Assembly (NCBI GenBank): GCA_965226215.1
Contig: CBDDCH010000001.1
Location: 744,001 to 808,000, forward strand
Length of the DNA stretch: 64,000 bases
Direction: 5' to 3'
Source of the DNA: G963668345 sp965226215
GTDB lineage: Bacteria > Acidobacteriota > Terriglobia > Bryobacterales > UBA6623
Positions 16,515 through 24,688 of this stretch are shown in pieces (within the stretch, counting starts at the first letter, position 1; each line of letters opens with the position of its first letter). The position numbers and the translations under genes are program-made. The notes beneath the pieces were generated by a model, which had not been told where the DNA came from, did no database searches, and worked only from the letters and a program-made list of their open reading frames with translations.

Positions 16515-17126
16515 ATGGAAAACAAATCTTTGACGATCGTTTCGGTCATCGCAGCGGGGTTGGCATCGCTGTGCTGCATCGGACCGCTGGTGGCCGTGGG
16601 ACTCGGCCTGGGCGCTTTCGGAGCGGCCGCGTTTTTCGAGAGCGTGCGCCCGTACTTGCTCGTTGTCACAGTTGCGCTCCTTGGGACGGGGTTTTACCTG
16701 ACGTATCGCAAGCAGCCCCAAGAGCAGTGTGCAGACGGTACATGCGCCGTGATGCCCCCACGGAAGTCGCAGAAACTTGCTTTGTGGCTAGCGACGGCGA
16801 TCGTTTTGCCCCTAGCCGCTTTCCCGTACTACTCGGCCCTATTCTGGGCCGATGCCGCGTCTGCTTCGGCCACTGTTTTCGCAGGAAAGCCGGCGGACGG
16901 CGATTGGACTGTGGCTGTCTTCGATATAGAAGGAATGACTTGCGCGGGGTGTGCCGCTAGTATCCGAACCACGCTCGACCAGGTGGCCGGCGTCTCGACG
17001 GCTGAGGTGAGCTTTGACAGCAAAACAGCTCGTGTAACGTACCATGCCTCGCACGTGTCGGTCGAGCAACTCGTAACAGCAATCAGCGAATTGGGTTACG
17101 AGGTGAGGCCCCGGAAGGCCGGTTGA
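16515..17126 (+). CDS. merT: mercuric transporter, MerT-MerP fusion
   Basis: A 203-residue fusion protein. The N-terminal part is MerT-like with three membrane helices and the paired Cys20-Cys21 (LASLCCIGPLVA) plus Cys72/Cys77. The C-terminal part (about 132-199) is a MerP/HMA domain with GMTCAGC. In separate MerT and MerP systems, periplasmic MerP hands Hg(II) to MerT for import to cytosolic MerA. Here the two are fused and no merA is in the window. Confidence 0.9.
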   Translation: MENKSLTIVSVIAAGLASLCCIGPLVAVGLGLGAFGAAAFFESVRPYLLVVTVALLGTGFYLTYRKQPQEQCADGTCAVMPPRKSQKLALWLATAIVLPLAAFPYYSALFWADAASASATVFAGKPADGDWTVAVFDIEGMTCAGCAASIRTTLDQVAGVSTAEVSFDSKTARVTYHASHVSVEQLVTAISELGYEVRPRKAG

Positions 17127-17140
17127 ACGGAGGTTACACC

Positions 17141-17458
17141 ATGAAGATCCAACTGTATTACTTCGACGACTGCCCTTCGTACCAGAAAGTTTTAGACAAC
17201 CTCAAGGAGGCCTTGCGCTCGCAGGAACTTCCGCAAGAGGTGGAGATGATCCCTGTTGCCTCAGAGGACGACGCCCAGGCAAAGCGGTTCATCGGATCTC
17301 CAACCATTCGAATTAACGGCATTGACATTGAGGGGCCGGAGGCAGAAGAGAAGGGCTACGGCTATGGCTGTCGAATCTATGCCGAGAATGGCAGGAGCGG
17401 CGGGTGGCCTTCGGTTGAGCAGATTCGTCAGGCACTCCAGGCTGCAAGGAGCACCTGA
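17141..17458 (+). CDS. thioredoxin-like protein of the mer operon
   Basis: A 105-residue protein with an N-terminal thioredoxin-fold-like strand and MKIQLYYFDDCPSYQKVLDN, with a single active-site-like cysteine (DDCPSY), a cis-proline region (GSPTIRINGIDI) and a later Cys (GYGC). Genes of this type are common in mer operons and are thought to handle mercury-thiol adducts, but the role is not established. ATG 17141 is preceded by CGGAGG. It is 14 bp after merTP. Confidence 0.7.
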   Translation: MKIQLYYFDDCPSYQKVLDNLKEALRSQELPQEVEMIPVASEDDAQAKRFIGSPTIRINGIDIEGPEAEEKGYGYGCRIYAENGRSGGWPSVEQIRQALQAARST

Positions 17459-17472
17459 AGGAAGGTCGAACC

Positions 17473-17833
17473 ATGGCAAGCGATAGTTGTAACAAAAATG
17501 ACCTTGCCCAGCGCAAGATTGCTTTGCTGCTCTGGGGACTGCCGGTAGTGTTGCTCGCCGTCGGAGTGTTTTGGTCCGAAGTTCGAGTATGGCTGTGGAC
17601 ACCCGCACTCGTAGTGGCGGGAGTGGCTTGCCTTGCAAATACTTTCGGCTGCGGGCGCCTGCACTGCTATTTCACAGGACCTCTCTTTCTCCTCGGGGCT
17701 GTTGCCACGCTCTTGCGTGGTTTCGAAAATCGTTTTTTTGCCCTGGAGCTGGATAGGGTACGGGCTCTTAGGTGGGACGCTCTTCGCCTACATCCCCGAA
17801 TGGGTACGAGGCAAGTACGCGCGATCCAGCTAG
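17473..17833 (+). pseudogene. small membrane protein of the mer operon, frameshifted at a T7 run
   Basis: From ATG 17473 the frame encodes three hydrophobic segments and GCGRLHCYFTGPLFLLGAVA, a Cys-containing motif seen in mer-linked membrane proteins. At a run of seven T (17733-17739) the membrane-protein reading continues in the next frame as LPWSWIGYGLLGGTLFAYIP up to a stop at 17831-17833. The uncorrected frame runs on to 17916 as non-membrane sequence. One extra T would explain it. The corrected protein would have about 120 residues. Real mutation and sequencing error cannot be told apart here. Confidence 0.7.
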
Positions 17834-17980
17834 GAGGCCCCCCCAGTCCCGTCACGCCACTTTCAAATCCTCTAACCGCTTCCCCACCAACGACTTGCCC
17901 TCTGCCGGTCGGCTGATTCCTTGGTGTCCCCCGTTATTCTGAAGTTAGAGATCCATTCTTGTTCGAAACGCAAAGACCCC

Positions 17981-18135
17981 CTAGCAGCCCGTGGTAGAAG
18001 TGAAGGTCGCGAAAATCGGGTACAGCCAGCCAATTCGCTTCAGTCTAAGTGCTTTGTTTCTTGGGTCATGACGGGGAGCGAATTGGTGGCAGTCCCCATT
18101 TTTCGCTCTTCTATGACTTTTGCCACGGACGCTAG
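17981..18135. repeat. 155-bp CTAG-bounded element, uninterrupted copy
   Basis: It begins CTAGCAGCCCGTGGTAGAAG and ends CCACGGACGCTAG, the ends being imperfect inverted repeats. It matches 1984-2256 closely except that the 111-bp hairpin is absent. It contains GCGAATTGGTGGCAGTCCCC. It lies between the mer operon and the LamG-like gene. Confidence 0.75.
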
Positions 18136-18201
18136 CAGGGGTTGCAGAATCGCAAGGATTGCAACACGTGCAACAGGGCCAACACAAGGAGCAACTTTAC
18201 A

Positions 18202-18915
18202 ATGGAAATACCTGACGGCATCAAGCAGCGAACGGGACTCGTTGCTTACTATCGGTTTCGAGAGCGTCGCAACAACCCGCAGCAGGTCCACGACCTCGCC
18301 TGCAAAAAGCATGGCTTCCTGGGACAAACGCCTGAGAGGGACCGCCGCGATCCCCAATGGACAACCGAGCAGCGCACCCATTTCGCCAGATTTCAGCGAG
18401 AGCATTATGTCACTCTGCCGGGAATCCTGGAAAACGCGGAAGCCTTCACTGCTCAAATCGTGTATCGCCTTCGATCCACCGAACAAGGAGGGAGCCGGGC
18501 CATCTTCGGGACCGACTCTGGGAATGCGATCACGCAGCAGATGACGGGCCTCACACACGATACCAGGCACTGGCTTAAGTTCCGAGTGGCCACACTGAGC
18601 GGAGAACCGATCACTGTGAAAAAGGCGTTCACGGATGCCTCGCTTGGTTGGCGTTGCCTAACGGCGCGTTGGAGCAACGCCGGCACGCTCCGTCTGACAC
18701 TGAATGACTTTGAAGACGACCACACGCAGAACGAGGAATCTGGCGCTCAACTAGCGCATTCCGTCAACGTGATCGGAGCCTGGACGAAGGAGCCACTTCA
18801 AGCTGGATTCGACGGCGATATAGCGGCAGCCGTCTTCTACGGTAAGTTTCTGAGTGATCCCAAGGTAAAAGCAACCGTTGGTGTTTTGCGGATGATGCTG
18901 AATGAGATCTTCTGA
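18202..18915 (+). CDS. LamG/concanavalin-like domain protein
   Basis: A 237-residue protein with the sequence flow of a LamG-like jelly-roll: GLVAYYRFRERRNNPQQVHDLACKKH at the start, ARFQREHYVTLPGILENAEAFTAQIVYRL in the middle and GFDGDIAAAVFYGKFLSD near the end. Such domains bind carbohydrates or serve as structural modules. No signal peptide or catalytic motif is visible. ATG 18202 follows AAGGAGC. It stands alone between a repeat element and a hairpin terminator. Confidence 0.65.
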   Translation: MEIPDGIKQRTGLVAYYRFRERRNNPQQVHDLACKKHGFLGQTPERDRRDPQWTTEQRTHFARFQREHYVTLPGILENAEAFTAQIVYRLRSTEQGGSRAIFGTDSGNAITQQMTGLTHDTRHWLKFRVATLSGEPITVKKAFTDASLGWRCLTARWSNAGTLRLTLNDFEDDHTQNEESGAQLAHSVNVIGAWTKEPLQAGFDGDIAAAVFYGKFLSDPKVKATVGVLRMMLNEIF

Positions 18916-19096
18916 GAAACAAAAAAATGACCAAAACGAACCCATTTTTGGAGGCGCTGAAGAGGATATTTTAGCCAAGCTAAATCAGCCACTTAGCTCG
19001 TTTCTCTAGAGGCGAACAAAAGGCAACTCGGAAAGCCGTAACGAACCCATTTTTCGGCTGCTTTTTGGCGACGTGGCACACGCTTTCAGTGTGCTG

Positions 19097-19121
19097 TGTC
19101 GGGCTTTCGAGCCCGACATTT
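19097..19121 (+). terminator. hairpin with TTCG tetraloop
   Basis: TGTCGGGCT (19097-19105) pairs perfectly with AGCCCGACA (19110-19118) around a TTCG loop and is followed by TTT. This very stable hairpin lies about 180 bp after the LamG-like gene. It may end that transcript, although the T-tract is short. Confidence 0.45.
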
Positions 19122-19231
19122 CCGAATCCATAGTGAACTCGTCTCCACGACAGTCCACAAGGTTTTGTTGGAGCCACCAACGGTGAAACGGCTTTCCTGT
19201 GTGGTTCGATACCATAAGGCGAGATTCACGG

Positions 19232-22003
19232 ATGTCGCCTAACCTGCATTTTTCATCAGGAAGCTGTAGGGGCGGACCACCGTGTCCGCCCAGGCGTGAG
19301 GTTCTGCACTCTTCACCGAGCACTCGTAGGGGCGGGCCGCTGCGTCCGCCCAGTGTTCTTTGCCCCGTTCGGCTTACCCCTGAAAGTGGACTCAGCCGCT
19401 GCATCAGAAACAAGGCCAGGCACGGCGGCCTGCGCCTACAAAATGAGGCGCCCGCGGCGACACGCGGCAAGCGTCTCAGCGGTTACTTGCTTGGCCTCTT
19501 GCTGTCGGCTCTACTTCTCCTTGCCCCGCTTCAAGCCCAGCAGGAAACTCTCAGTGGCTCGGCGCGGCTTCAGGGCCTGCTCGAGCGTTTGAACACCCTC
19601 GGCAGTCTGCTTGTACTGGGTGCGCATCCTGACGACGAGAATACTGCCGTCATCGCCTACTTCGCGCGCGGAAGACACATTCGCACAGCCTATCTTTCGG
19701 CGACTCGCGGCGAGGGAGGACAGAACCTGATCGGCCCCGAGCAAGGGGCGCTGATGGGCGTAATTCGCACCCAGGAGCTGCTGGCGGCGCGCCGCATCGA
19801 CGGCGGGGAGCAGTTCTTCACGCGTGCCATCGACTTCGGCTACTCGAAGTCTCCGGACGAGGCGCTTGAGCGTTGGGGTCGTGAACGCTTGCTGAGCGAC
19901 ATGGTGCGTGTCATTCGACGCTTTCGGCCGGACGTGATCGTGACCCGTTTTCCTCATCAGGGCAGCGGCGGCCACGGACAGCACACCGCCGTCGGACATC
20001 TTTCGGTAAAGGCCTTCCAGGCCGCCGGCGATCCCGACCGTTTTCCCGATCAGGTCAAGCAAGGTCTCCGACCGTGGAGAGCGAAACGCCTTTACTGGAA
20101 TACCTATAGCTTTGGTAGGCAGCGCGAAGCAGCCGAAGCCGCGCGTCGGGATCGGCTGAAGATCGACGCCGGTCAGTACGATCCTCTCTTGGGCCGCTCC
20201 TATGCGGAGGTGGCCGGTGAAAGCCGCAGCATGCATCGAAGCCAGGCGATGGGAACGCTGCGGCGGAAGGGCGCCGTGCCGGCCTTTTTTGCCTACATTG
20301 CCGGTGATCCGGCCGAGAACGATCTTTTTGACGCCATCGATACCAGTTGGCAGCGGGTGCCGGGAGCGGAGAAAGTCGCTCGTCTGTTGGCGCAAGCACG
20401 CAGCGACTACCGACCCGAAAACCCCGAGGCGATCCTGCCGCTGCTCACGGAGGCTTACGCGGCTCTTCGAGAATTGAATGATCCTTGGGTTGAAGTCAAA
20501 AAGCAGGAGGTCTTGGAGGTGATTCAATCGGCCGCCGGACTTTGGATCGACGCTGCCGCAGACCGATGGGACGCGACTGCCGGAAGCGATCTTGAAGTCT
20601 CCCTCTCGGTGCTGAACCGCTCTCGTTTCCCGCTAACCTGGGCGCGGACCCAAATCACGGGCGTCGCCGGGCACACGGAGCCGGACGCGGAGGCGAAGCT
20701 GGGTTACAACGAGGTCGCGAGTACGAAGGTCGCCGTCCGGATTCCCGACTTTGCGCTCTACTCACAGCCCGAATGGCTTGAGAGGCCTGTCGAGAGGGAC
20801 TCCTACGGCATTCACGATCCCACGATGATCGGACGTCCCGAGGCACGGCCGGTCTTGGAAGCGACGTTCTATCTGAAAACCGCGGAGGGCCTCGAGCTGC
20901 CTTTCCGGAAACCGGTCGCCTATCGCTGGGTCGATCGGGCGCTGGGTGAGCGGACGCGGGCTTTACAGATCGTGCCACCCCTGGCGGTGAGCTTCGCCGA
21001 ACAGACCATGATCTTCCCCGACACGGGCAGCCGGACCGTCTCGGTGCGTCTTCAGAACAACGCTGGGGAGGCGGTAGGCAAGGTCAAGCTCGATGTTCCC
21101 GAGGGCTGGACCGTGAAGCCCGCCTCGGTCGAGTTTGTCTTGAAGCGCCACGGCCAACAGCGGACGCTCAACTTTTCGATCACCCCGCCGGCGACTGATT
21201 CGACGGGCGAGATGATTGCCAGGGCCGAGTTGGGAGGAAAGGTCATTTCCTCGGGCGTGCGAGTCATCGAGTACCCGCACATTCCGATCCAGGTGGTCTA
21301 TCCGAAGGCCCGGATGCGGGTGGCGCGAGCGGAGGTCCAACTGCTCGCCAAGAAAATCGGGTACGTCATGGGGGCCGGCGACAACGTTCCCGAGGCGCTT
21401 GTTCAACTCGGCGCTTCGGTAACGCTGCTCTCGCCCGACGAGTTGGCTTCTGGGAATCTCGCGAAGTTCGACGCGATTGTGACCGGCGTCCGTGCGTTGA
21501 ACACTCGCCCTGACCTGCTCGCCGCCCGCGAAAAGCTGCTTGCCTATATGGAGCAGGGGGGCACGTTGGTCGTCCAGTACAACACGGTATCTCGCCGCGG
21601 GGGCGGGGCCGACGGGGCTGCCCTCGCGCCTTATCCCATGACTCCTTCCCGGAACCGGGTGAGCCGCGAGGAGGCCGCCGTAACTTTCCCCAACCCCGAC
21701 CATCCCTTGTTGAACGCCCCGAATCGCATTACCCAGCGGGACTTCGAAGGCTGGGTGCAAGAGCGCGGGCTCTACTTCATGAGTGGATGGGACGAGCGTT
21801 ACGATGCGATCCTTCAGTGCAACGATCCGGGTGAGCCGCCGCGACTCGGGGGACTGCTCTACGCCCCCTACGGCCAGGGCGTCTTCATCTACACGGGCTA
21901 CTCGTGGTTTCGTCAACTGCCGGCGGGGGTTCCCGGGGCGTATCGGATCTTCGCCAATCTGCTGAGCGCCGCAAGAGTACCACGAACGCTACCCACCCAG
22001 TAA
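19232..22003 (+). CDS. PIG-L family deacetylase with NEW3 and GATase-like domains
   Basis: A large exported protein. A signal-peptide-like segment (GYLLGLLLSALLLLAPLQAQ) is encoded at about 19481-19540. The PIG-L/LmbE domain follows, with LVLGAHPDDENTAV and GGHGQHTAVGH providing Zn ligands. Next are a region of unknown fold, a NEW3-type beta domain (VSVRLQNNAGEAVGKVKL) and a C-terminal ThuA/GATase-like part (LLSPDELASGNLAKFDAIVTG). It probably de-N-acetylates a glycan or glycoconjugate outside the cytosol. The start is uncertain. ATG 19232 is the conventional choice, but 19267-19351 holds two intergenic-type repeats, so translation probably starts after 19351, with no ATG available there. Confidence 0.8.
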   Translation: MSPNLHFSSGSCRGGPPCPPRREVLHSSPSTRRGGPLRPPSVLCPVRLTPESGLSRCIRNKARHGGLRLQNEAPAATRGKRLSGYLLGLLLSALLLLAPLQAQQETLSGSARLQGLLERLNTLGSLLVLGAHPDDENTAVIAYFARGRHIRTAYLSATRGEGGQNLIGPEQGALMGVIRTQELLAARRIDGGEQFFTRAIDFGYSKSPDEALERWGRERLLSDMVRVIRRFRPDVIVTRFPHQGSGGHGQHTAVGHLSVKAFQAAGDPDRFPDQVKQGLRPWRAKRLYWNTYSFGRQREAAEAARRDRLKIDAGQYDPLLGRSYAEVAGESRSMHRSQAMGTLRRKGAVPAFFAYIAGDPAENDLFDAIDTSWQRVPGAEKVARLLAQARSDYRPENPEAILPLLTEAYAALRELNDPWVEVKKQEVLEVIQSAAGLWIDAAADRWDATAGSDLEVSLSVLNRSRFPLTWARTQITGVAGHTEPDAEAKLGYNEVASTKVAVRIPDFALYSQPEWLERPVERDSYGIHDPTMIGRPEARPVLEATFYLKTAEGLELPFRKPVAYRWVDRALGERTRALQIVPPLAVSFAEQTMIFPDTGSRTVSVRLQNNAGEAVGKVKLDVPEGWTVKPASVEFVLKRHGQQRTLNFSITPPATDSTGEMIARAELGGKVISSGVRVIEYPHIPIQVVYPKARMRVARAEVQLLAKKIGYVMGAGDNVPEALVQLGASVTLLSPDELASGNLAKFDAIVTGVRALNTRPDLLAAREKLLAYMEQGGTLVVQYNTVSRRGGGADGAALAPYPMTPSRNRVSREEAAVTFPNPDHPLLNAPNRITQRDFEGWVQERGLYFMSGWDERYDAILQCNDPGEPPRLGGLLYAPYGQGVFIYTGYSWFRQLPAGVPGAYRIFANLLSAARVPRTLPTQ
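19267..19351. repeat. two GTAGGGGC-type palindromic repeats
   Basis: Positions 19267-19292 (GTAGGGGCGGACCACC then GTGTCCGCCC) and 19326-19351 (GTAGGGGCGGGCCGCT then GCGTCCGCCC) are two direct copies of the family seen at 9765 and 24340. They lie inside the open frame upstream of the PIG-L signal peptide. Confidence 0.6.
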
Positions 22004-22208
22004 CCTTCCTTGAATGGAGCGGCTTGCAGAGGATGCTGGGTTTCTGGGAAAGCTGCGATCGCGGGCTTCGGTGTGTTTTTGTGGCGCGGACGCCTACGTC
22101 TGCCGCGGCGACACTCATGTCGACGCTTGCTTCAGGTCGCCCCCTGGGGATCCCCGAACTTTGGTGAGAGAAGTGGGCTGATCTCGGACAAAGACGGCTC
22201 GGAAACAG

Positions 22209-22249
22209 GTGTCGGTAAGAGTACCGACACGGCAGGTCTGGGAACCTGC
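22209..22249. other. two adjacent perfect hairpins between convergent genes
   Basis: GTGTCGGT/ACCGACAC (22209-22216 with 22223-22230) and GCAGGT/ACCTGC (22232-22237 with 22244-22249) stand side by side between the ends of the PIG-L gene and the minus-strand symporter. Neither has a T-tract. They may act as a bidirectional transcript end or be a repeat unit. Nothing else is seen in 22004-22272. Confidence 0.4.
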
Positions 22250-22272
22250 GCCACGGAAGGCCTGGCTCACTC

Positions 22273-23934
22273 CTAATCGGCCCTCCCAACGCGGCTCACC
22301 GCCAAACCCACCGCCACCGCCACCACGCAGCCCACGACGTTGTACCAAAGGAACGAAATCCCGGTTGTCTGGCTGATCCAGGCCACGGCGGCCAGCCCGG
22401 CGAGCATCCCCGAGAAGGCGCCGTTGCCGTTCGCCCGCCACGGTCCGAAGGCCAGCACGAAAGCCCCCAGCAGCGAGCCATAGAAGAACGACCCCACCTG
22501 GTTAACCGCTACGATCAGCGAACCTAGTTGTCCGGCGAAGCCGGCGAACGCCATCGCGTAGAGGCCCCAAAACGCCGTCGCGATCTTTGAGACGCGAGTG
22601 TAGTGGCGGTCGCCGGCGCCCTTGCGAATGTATCGCCGGTAGTGATCGATCACCGTTACCGCCGCCAGGGCGTTCAGTTCGGACGAGATGCTGGACATGG
22701 CGGCTGCGAAGACGGCCGCGATAATCAGCCCCACCAATCCTGTCGGCAGGTACTTCAGCACGAAGTTCAGGAAGATGTAGTTCGTGTCGTTGTAGGTCTC
22801 ACCCCCGCGGCTCTTTTCCACCACGGCAATGCCTTCTTGCCGAACCGTCTGTAGGTGCTCGTCGGCTTCGAGGAAGGCGCTCCGGCTGCTCGCCTCGTCG
22901 GACCGCAGCAGGCTAAGCGCGGCCTCCCGGCGTAGGGCCAGGGCTTCTCGGTAGCTGGCCTCCTCACGGGCAAAGGCAGGGCCACCGGCGTGAGCCATCC
23001 GATTGCGCTCTACATTGTTGAAGAGCATCGGAGGTTCTTCAAACAGAAAGAAGACAAACACCACCGCCCCCGTCAGCAAGATCAGGAATTGCAGCGGCAC
23101 CTTCACCACCGCGTTGAACAGAAGGCTGATCCGCATGTGCGCGATTGACTTGCCTGTCAGATAGCGTTGGACTTGCGATTGATCACAGCCGAAGTACGAC
23201 AGCGCCAGGAACGTTGCCGCGATCAGTCCGGACCAAAGGTTGTAGGGATTCTCCCAGTCAAACGACAGGTCTACGGCGCGAAGCTTTCCGGCGGTGCCGG
23301 CCAAACGCAAAGCGTCGCCGAACGACACCTCAGCCGGCAGCGCCATCACGGCTGCAACCAGCGACGCCGCAATGCCGAAAAGCATCACCGTCATCTGCTG
23401 CACGTCCGTCCACATCACGGCTCGGATGCCTCCCAGCGTGGTGTAGCCGACCACCAATACGCCCATCGTCAGAATGGTGGACGACTCGGGCCAACCCAAG
23501 ATCACCGAGAGCACGACGGCGGGAGCGTACAGAGCCAGACCCACACCCAATCCGCGCTGGATCAGAAAGATCACGCTGGCCAGAATCCGGGTCTTGGCGT
23601 CGAAGCGGCGCTCCAGGTACTCGTAGGCCGTGTACACCCCCGCGCGGTGGAAGAAGGGAACCGCTACCGCTGAGATGATGACCATCGCGATCGGGAGCCC
23701 GAAATAGAACTGCACAAAGCTCAGCCCGTCGGTGTAGCCCAGCCCGGTCGTTCCGATGAACGTAATGGCGCTGGCTTGGGTGGCCATGATCGAAAGACCG
23801 ATCACCCACCAGCTCATGGTCTTCCCGGCCAACAGATAGTCGTGGACAGTCTTGCTTCCCCTCCCCCGATAGAGGCCGTAGCCGACAATCCCCGCCAAAG
23901 AGGCGATCAGGATCAACCAGTCCAGGGTGCTCAT
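22273..23934 (-). CDS. sodium:solute symporter (SSS family), large subunit
   Basis: A 553-residue membrane protein with the SSS fold: GKTMSWWVIGLSIMATQASA (first sodium-site helix), GGIRAVMWTDVQQMTVML, and AAVFAAAMSSISSELNALAAV. A charged loop of about 60 residues (around 310-370, rich in Glu and Arg) interrupts the membrane part, more than in bacterial PutP. Substrate unknown; a sugar or carboxylate is possible. Its ATG overlaps the TGA of a small upstream membrane-protein gene (TGATG), which suggests a coupled two-subunit transporter. Confidence 0.88.
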   Translation of the reverse strand: MSTLDWLILIASLAGIVGYGLYRGRGSKTVHDYLLAGKTMSWWVIGLSIMATQASAITFIGTTGLGYTDGLSFVQFYFGLPIAMVIISAVAVPFFHRAGVYTAYEYLERRFDAKTRILASVIFLIQRGLGVGLALYAPAVVLSVILGWPESSTILTMGVLVVGYTTLGGIRAVMWTDVQQMTVMLFGIAASLVAAVMALPAEVSFGDALRLAGTAGKLRAVDLSFDWENPYNLWSGLIAATFLALSYFGCDQSQVQRYLTGKSIAHMRISLLFNAVVKVPLQFLILLTGAVVFVFFLFEEPPMLFNNVERNRMAHAGGPAFAREEASYREALALRREAALSLLRSDEASSRSAFLEADEHLQTVRQEGIAVVEKSRGGETYNDTNYIFLNFVLKYLPTGLVGLIIAAVFAAAMSSISSELNALAAVTVIDHYRRYIRKGAGDRHYTRVSKIATAFWGLYAMAFAGFAGQLGSLIVAVNQVGSFFYGSLLGAFVLAFGPWRANGNGAFSGMLAGLAAVAWISQTTGISFLWYNVVGCVVAVAVGLAVSRVGRAD

Positions 23935-24089
23935 CAGGGGAGGTCGAAACGCACGGTGAAGAAATAGAAGACCACGATCCAGAATGCGAGGTGAATCAGC
24001 ACGGCTGTGTAAAGCCGTCCCCAGGTGCCGAAGAGCGGAGCCCTGTCTTGGCCGTCTGGGTCCAGTTGATTGCGGGGTGGGTTAGTCAA
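23934..24089 (-). CDS. 51-residue membrane protein coupled to the symporter
   Basis: A short gene starting with TTG (24087-24089); an in-frame TGA lies just upstream, so no longer start exists. It encodes a polar N-terminus, then LFGTWGRLYTAVLIHLAFWI and VVFYFFTVRF, giving one membrane helix. Its TGA overlaps the symporter ATG by one base. Small hydrophobic partner proteins precede many SSS transporter genes, so I infer an accessory subunit. Composition and coupling support a real gene despite its size. Confidence 0.65.
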   Translation of the reverse strand: MTNPPRNQLDPDGQDRAPLFGTWGRLYTAVLIHLAFWIVVFYFFTVRFDLP

Positions 24090-24194
24090 GGTTGATTCAA
24101 GTACTTAGTACAGCATTTCGTGAACAAACTTGCGTATCGATTAGCTTGTTGAGGCAGTCAGGTTCATTACTGAGGCTCCGCAACCTTGGAAGCC

Positions 24195-24359
24195 GGGCAC
24201 GGCATGCCGTGCCCCTACAATCTGAACACGGGCCATGTCAGTATAATTCACGAGACTCAGTAAGTCGGGCGCAATAAATTGCGCCGACCTCTGAACAGGA
24301 GATGCTCAAGCGAATAGGCGATGCTCAAGCCGAAAGTAGGGGCGCGATCCATCGCGCCC
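24195..24359. repeat. cluster of three short palindromes (GTAGGGGC family)
   Basis: 24195-24214 is a perfect 20-bp palindrome (half GGGCACGGCA). 24264-24287 is GTCGG-CGCAAT with its complement. 24340-24359 is GGGCGCGATC with its near complement, preceded by GTAG. They are tandemly placed upstream of the small symporter gene. Nothing coding is seen in 24090-24390. Confidence 0.6.
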
Positions 24360-24390
24360 GCAGTTCGCTTCGGATGACCCAGCCTCCCGG

Positions 24391-24663
24391 TTACGATCCC
24401 ACCAAGGCTACCCACCGTTGGTGAAACGCGATCGTGGAAATGGCGATCCACATCAGCTGACCGCCGTGGCGGGCCGTGACGATCGGGCCGAACAGCCACT
24501 CCCCTCCCCCGATATTACTTCCCACCATGAGCAGACCAGGTCCGATCAGGGCGGTCCAGTGTCGCCAACCAAACTCGGGGGCTTTCGGGAGTTCGCCGCG
24601 ATTCCAGAGAGGGAAGTAACGGGAGGCCTTCGCTTGGATGCTGTCGGACTCAGCCGAAGGCAT
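24391..24663 (-). pseudogene. remnant of an Nramp-family metal transporter
   Basis: About 90 residues are readable. After a short leader come ELPKAPEFGWRHWTALIGPG and LLMVGSNIGGGEWLFGPIVT, which match the N-terminal cytosolic segment and first helix of Nramp (Mn/Fe) transporters, including the G-SNIGGG metal-site region. The frame ends after IAISTIAFH, where a full protein would continue for some 400 residues. The flanks are repeats. This is a truncated relic. Confidence 0.6.
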
Positions 24664-24688
24664 TCCCGAAATACCAGCAAATAGGGAA

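Noticed and set aside
20963..21916. 317-residue frame antisense to the PIG-L gene
   Set aside because: Antisense shadow in GC-rich coding sequence; no domain features.
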